Assembly (NCBI GenBank): GCA_900539345.1
Contig: UQBS01000092.1
Location: 1 to 6,735 of the forward strand
Reading direction: 5' to 3'
Length of the DNA: 6,735 bases
From: an uncultured Coriobacteriaceae bacterium
GTDB taxonomy: Bacteria > Actinomycetota > Coriobacteriia > Coriobacteriales > UMGS124
The translations under genes and the position numbers were made by a program. Below are positions 6,227-6,735 of this stretch, in pieces (within the stretch, counting starts at the first letter, position 1; each line of letters opens with the position of its first letter). Below the pieces are notes generated by a model. The model did no database searches. It was not told where the DNA came from and saw nothing but the letters and a program-made list of their open reading frames with translations.

Positions 6227-6290
6227 GTCTTCGCCCGTCAAACTACTTCGTATCCCCGCTCAACGAGGACCAAATTAGACTACCCCCGTC

Positions 6291-6342
6291 ACGATGAGGG
6301 GTGCGCGCTCCGGTTACCGCCAAAGCACGCACCCCTCATCGT
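6291..6342. repeat. Long imperfect inverted repeat (18-bp arms)
   Basis: The left arm 6291-6308 and right arm 6325-6342 pair at 17 of 18 positions (15 uninterrupted: ACGATGAGGGGTGCG with its complement, then one C-A mismatch, then two G-C pairs) around a 16-nt loop. A CCCC run at 6284-6287 could instead pair with the GGGG at 6298-6301, so two structures may compete. No T tract follows. It may be a terminator or attenuator of a leader starting near 6230, or a solitary palindromic repeat. Apart from this and the -10, the gene-free stretch 6174-6451 shows nothing I can support. Confidence 0.5.
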
Positions 6343-6557
6343 CAGCAATCAATACCTTGCCCGTACGTCTTAGTGTGTGTGGTCAAATAAAAGTCGACAC
6401 TTGGGACTGCGGCGGTAATCCTGGACCGTGTTCCTACGCTACAAGACCTAGGGAGACAATGAACAAGTCTCCCGAGCGGCCTCGGCGGGGCAGGGACGGT
6501 CGCGCGGGGTGCTGGCACCCTGTCTGCCGATGACTCAACAAATGGCAATCTACCTGC

Positions 6558-6566
6558 TGTTATGAT
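6558..6566 (+). promoter_or_regulatory. Extended -10 promoter of the transposase
   Basis: TG-T-TATGAT is an extended -10 with one mismatch to TATAAT, 39 bases upstream of the transposase ATG. No strong -35 is visible at the right spacing, which extended -10 promoters tolerate. TACAAT at 6566-6571 is an overlapping alternative. Confidence 0.45.
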
Positions 6567-6605
6567 ACAATGTGCCCATCATTCCCGACGATTCGGAGGC
6601 ACCCG

Positions 6606-6735
6606 ATGGCACCTGCGCAGCCCACCTTCTCGGACCTGGAGGCGTCCTCGGGCCGGGTGACCCGCCGCAGGAGGTTCCTGGCGCTGCTCGACTCGAAGAT
6701 CCCCTGGGGCGCGTGGGCGGCCCGGGTGGAGCCGC
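6606..6735 (+). CDS. IS5-family transposase, N-terminal fragment
   Basis: The first 43 codons are visible, with GGAGG (6595-6599) six bases before ATG 6606. The start matches the conserved opening of IS5-group transposases: PTFSDLE, a run of basic residues (TRRRRFL), then LD-x-x-IPW and a W-x-x-RVEP segment, equivalent to the family's 'sFadlE...kTRrekFL...mD..iPW..l...IEP'. The DDE catalytic residues lie beyond the window. The reading continues open to the right edge, so the gene is truncated by the window and not shown to be broken. It is the same strand as the operon. Confidence 0.85.
   Translation, partial: MAPAQPTFSDLEASSGRVTRRRRFLALLDSKIPWGAWAARVEP

Larger units (their letters stand above)
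6452..6735 (+). mobile_element. IS5-family insertion sequence, left part (cut by window edge)
   Basis: The element is identified by its transposase start at 6606. Its left end is placed at 6452 because CTAG (6448-6451), the target type duplicated by IS5-group elements (CTAR), is followed by GGAGACAATGAACAAG. That resembles the IS5-group terminal repeat, GGA at the tip and GAA-x-AAG at the inner end. The 154 bases before the gene contain a GGGAGAC/GTCTCCC dyad (6451-6473) and a GGGTGC/GCACCC dyad (6507-6520). Such structures often reduce transcription entering an element from outside. The right end is outside the window, so the boundary is not verified. Confidence 0.5.

Noticed and set aside
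6143..6373. Small plus-strand open frame after the operon
   Set aside because: It spans two strong hairpins and an AT-rich promoter-like stretch, has no ribosome site before the start and no recognisable protein features.
6372..6401. AGTGT...ACACT ends enclosing an AT-rich segment, possible end of a second transposable element
   Set aside because: Only five bases pair, no transposase or second end is visible, and there is no target duplication; too weak to call.
1..6735. CRISPR array, tRNA or rRNA genes
   Set aside because: No regularly spaced repeats, and no tRNA or rRNA signature was seen on either strand.

Overview
The window looks like a piece of a high-GC, anaerobic, gut-type actinobacterial genome, most likely class Coriobacteriia (Eggerthellaceae-like: Eggerthella, Gordonibacter, Adlercreutzia, Slackia or relatives). 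The basis is the gene content: twin-arginine (Tat) exported flavoproteins of the fumarate-reductase-like FAD family next to small Tat-exported SnoaL/NTF2-like proteins and a divergent LysR regulator. The codon use is GC-rich and the spacers are more AT-rich. The taxon is an inference; no rRNA or marker gene is present.

Layout. Positions 1-287 hold a strong hairpin (7-31), a small palindrome (51-63) and what looks like the C-terminal remnant of another LysR-type regulator (63-215, + strand). A complete LysR-family regulator lies on the minus strand (288-1217). A 175-bp divergent intergenic region (1218-1392) carries an ATC-N9-GAT LysR-type box. It is followed by four co-directional + strand genes: flavoprotein A (1393-2928), SnoaL-like protein 1 (2988-3674), SnoaL-like protein 2 (3787-4458, GTG start) and flavoprotein B (4526-6115). 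A 12-bp-stem hairpin (6142-6173) follows the last gene. Positions 6174-6451 have no gene but hold a promoter-like -10 and a long imperfect inverted repeat (6291-6342). From about 6452 to the right edge is the left end of an IS5-family insertion sequence, with the first 43 codons of its transposase.

How the genes may work together. All four + strand proteins start with a Tat signal ending in A-H/R-A|DE, so the whole set should be exported folded and act outside the membrane. The two flavoproteins have the FAD-binding GxGxxG fold but lack, by eye, several residues that define fumarate or urocanate reductases. The two SnoaL-like proteins are paralogues of the fold used by scytalone dehydratase, ketosteroid isomerase and bile-acid 7-alpha-dehydratase, and both keep an Asp/Tyr/His set like that of the dehydratases. 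My best inference is an inducible extracytoplasmic module that dehydrates or isomerises a small molecule (steroid, bile acid, polyphenol or similar) and reduces the resulting double bond as an electron sink, with LysR sensing the substrate. No cytochrome or quinol oxidase partner is encoded in the window, so the electron donor must lie elsewhere.
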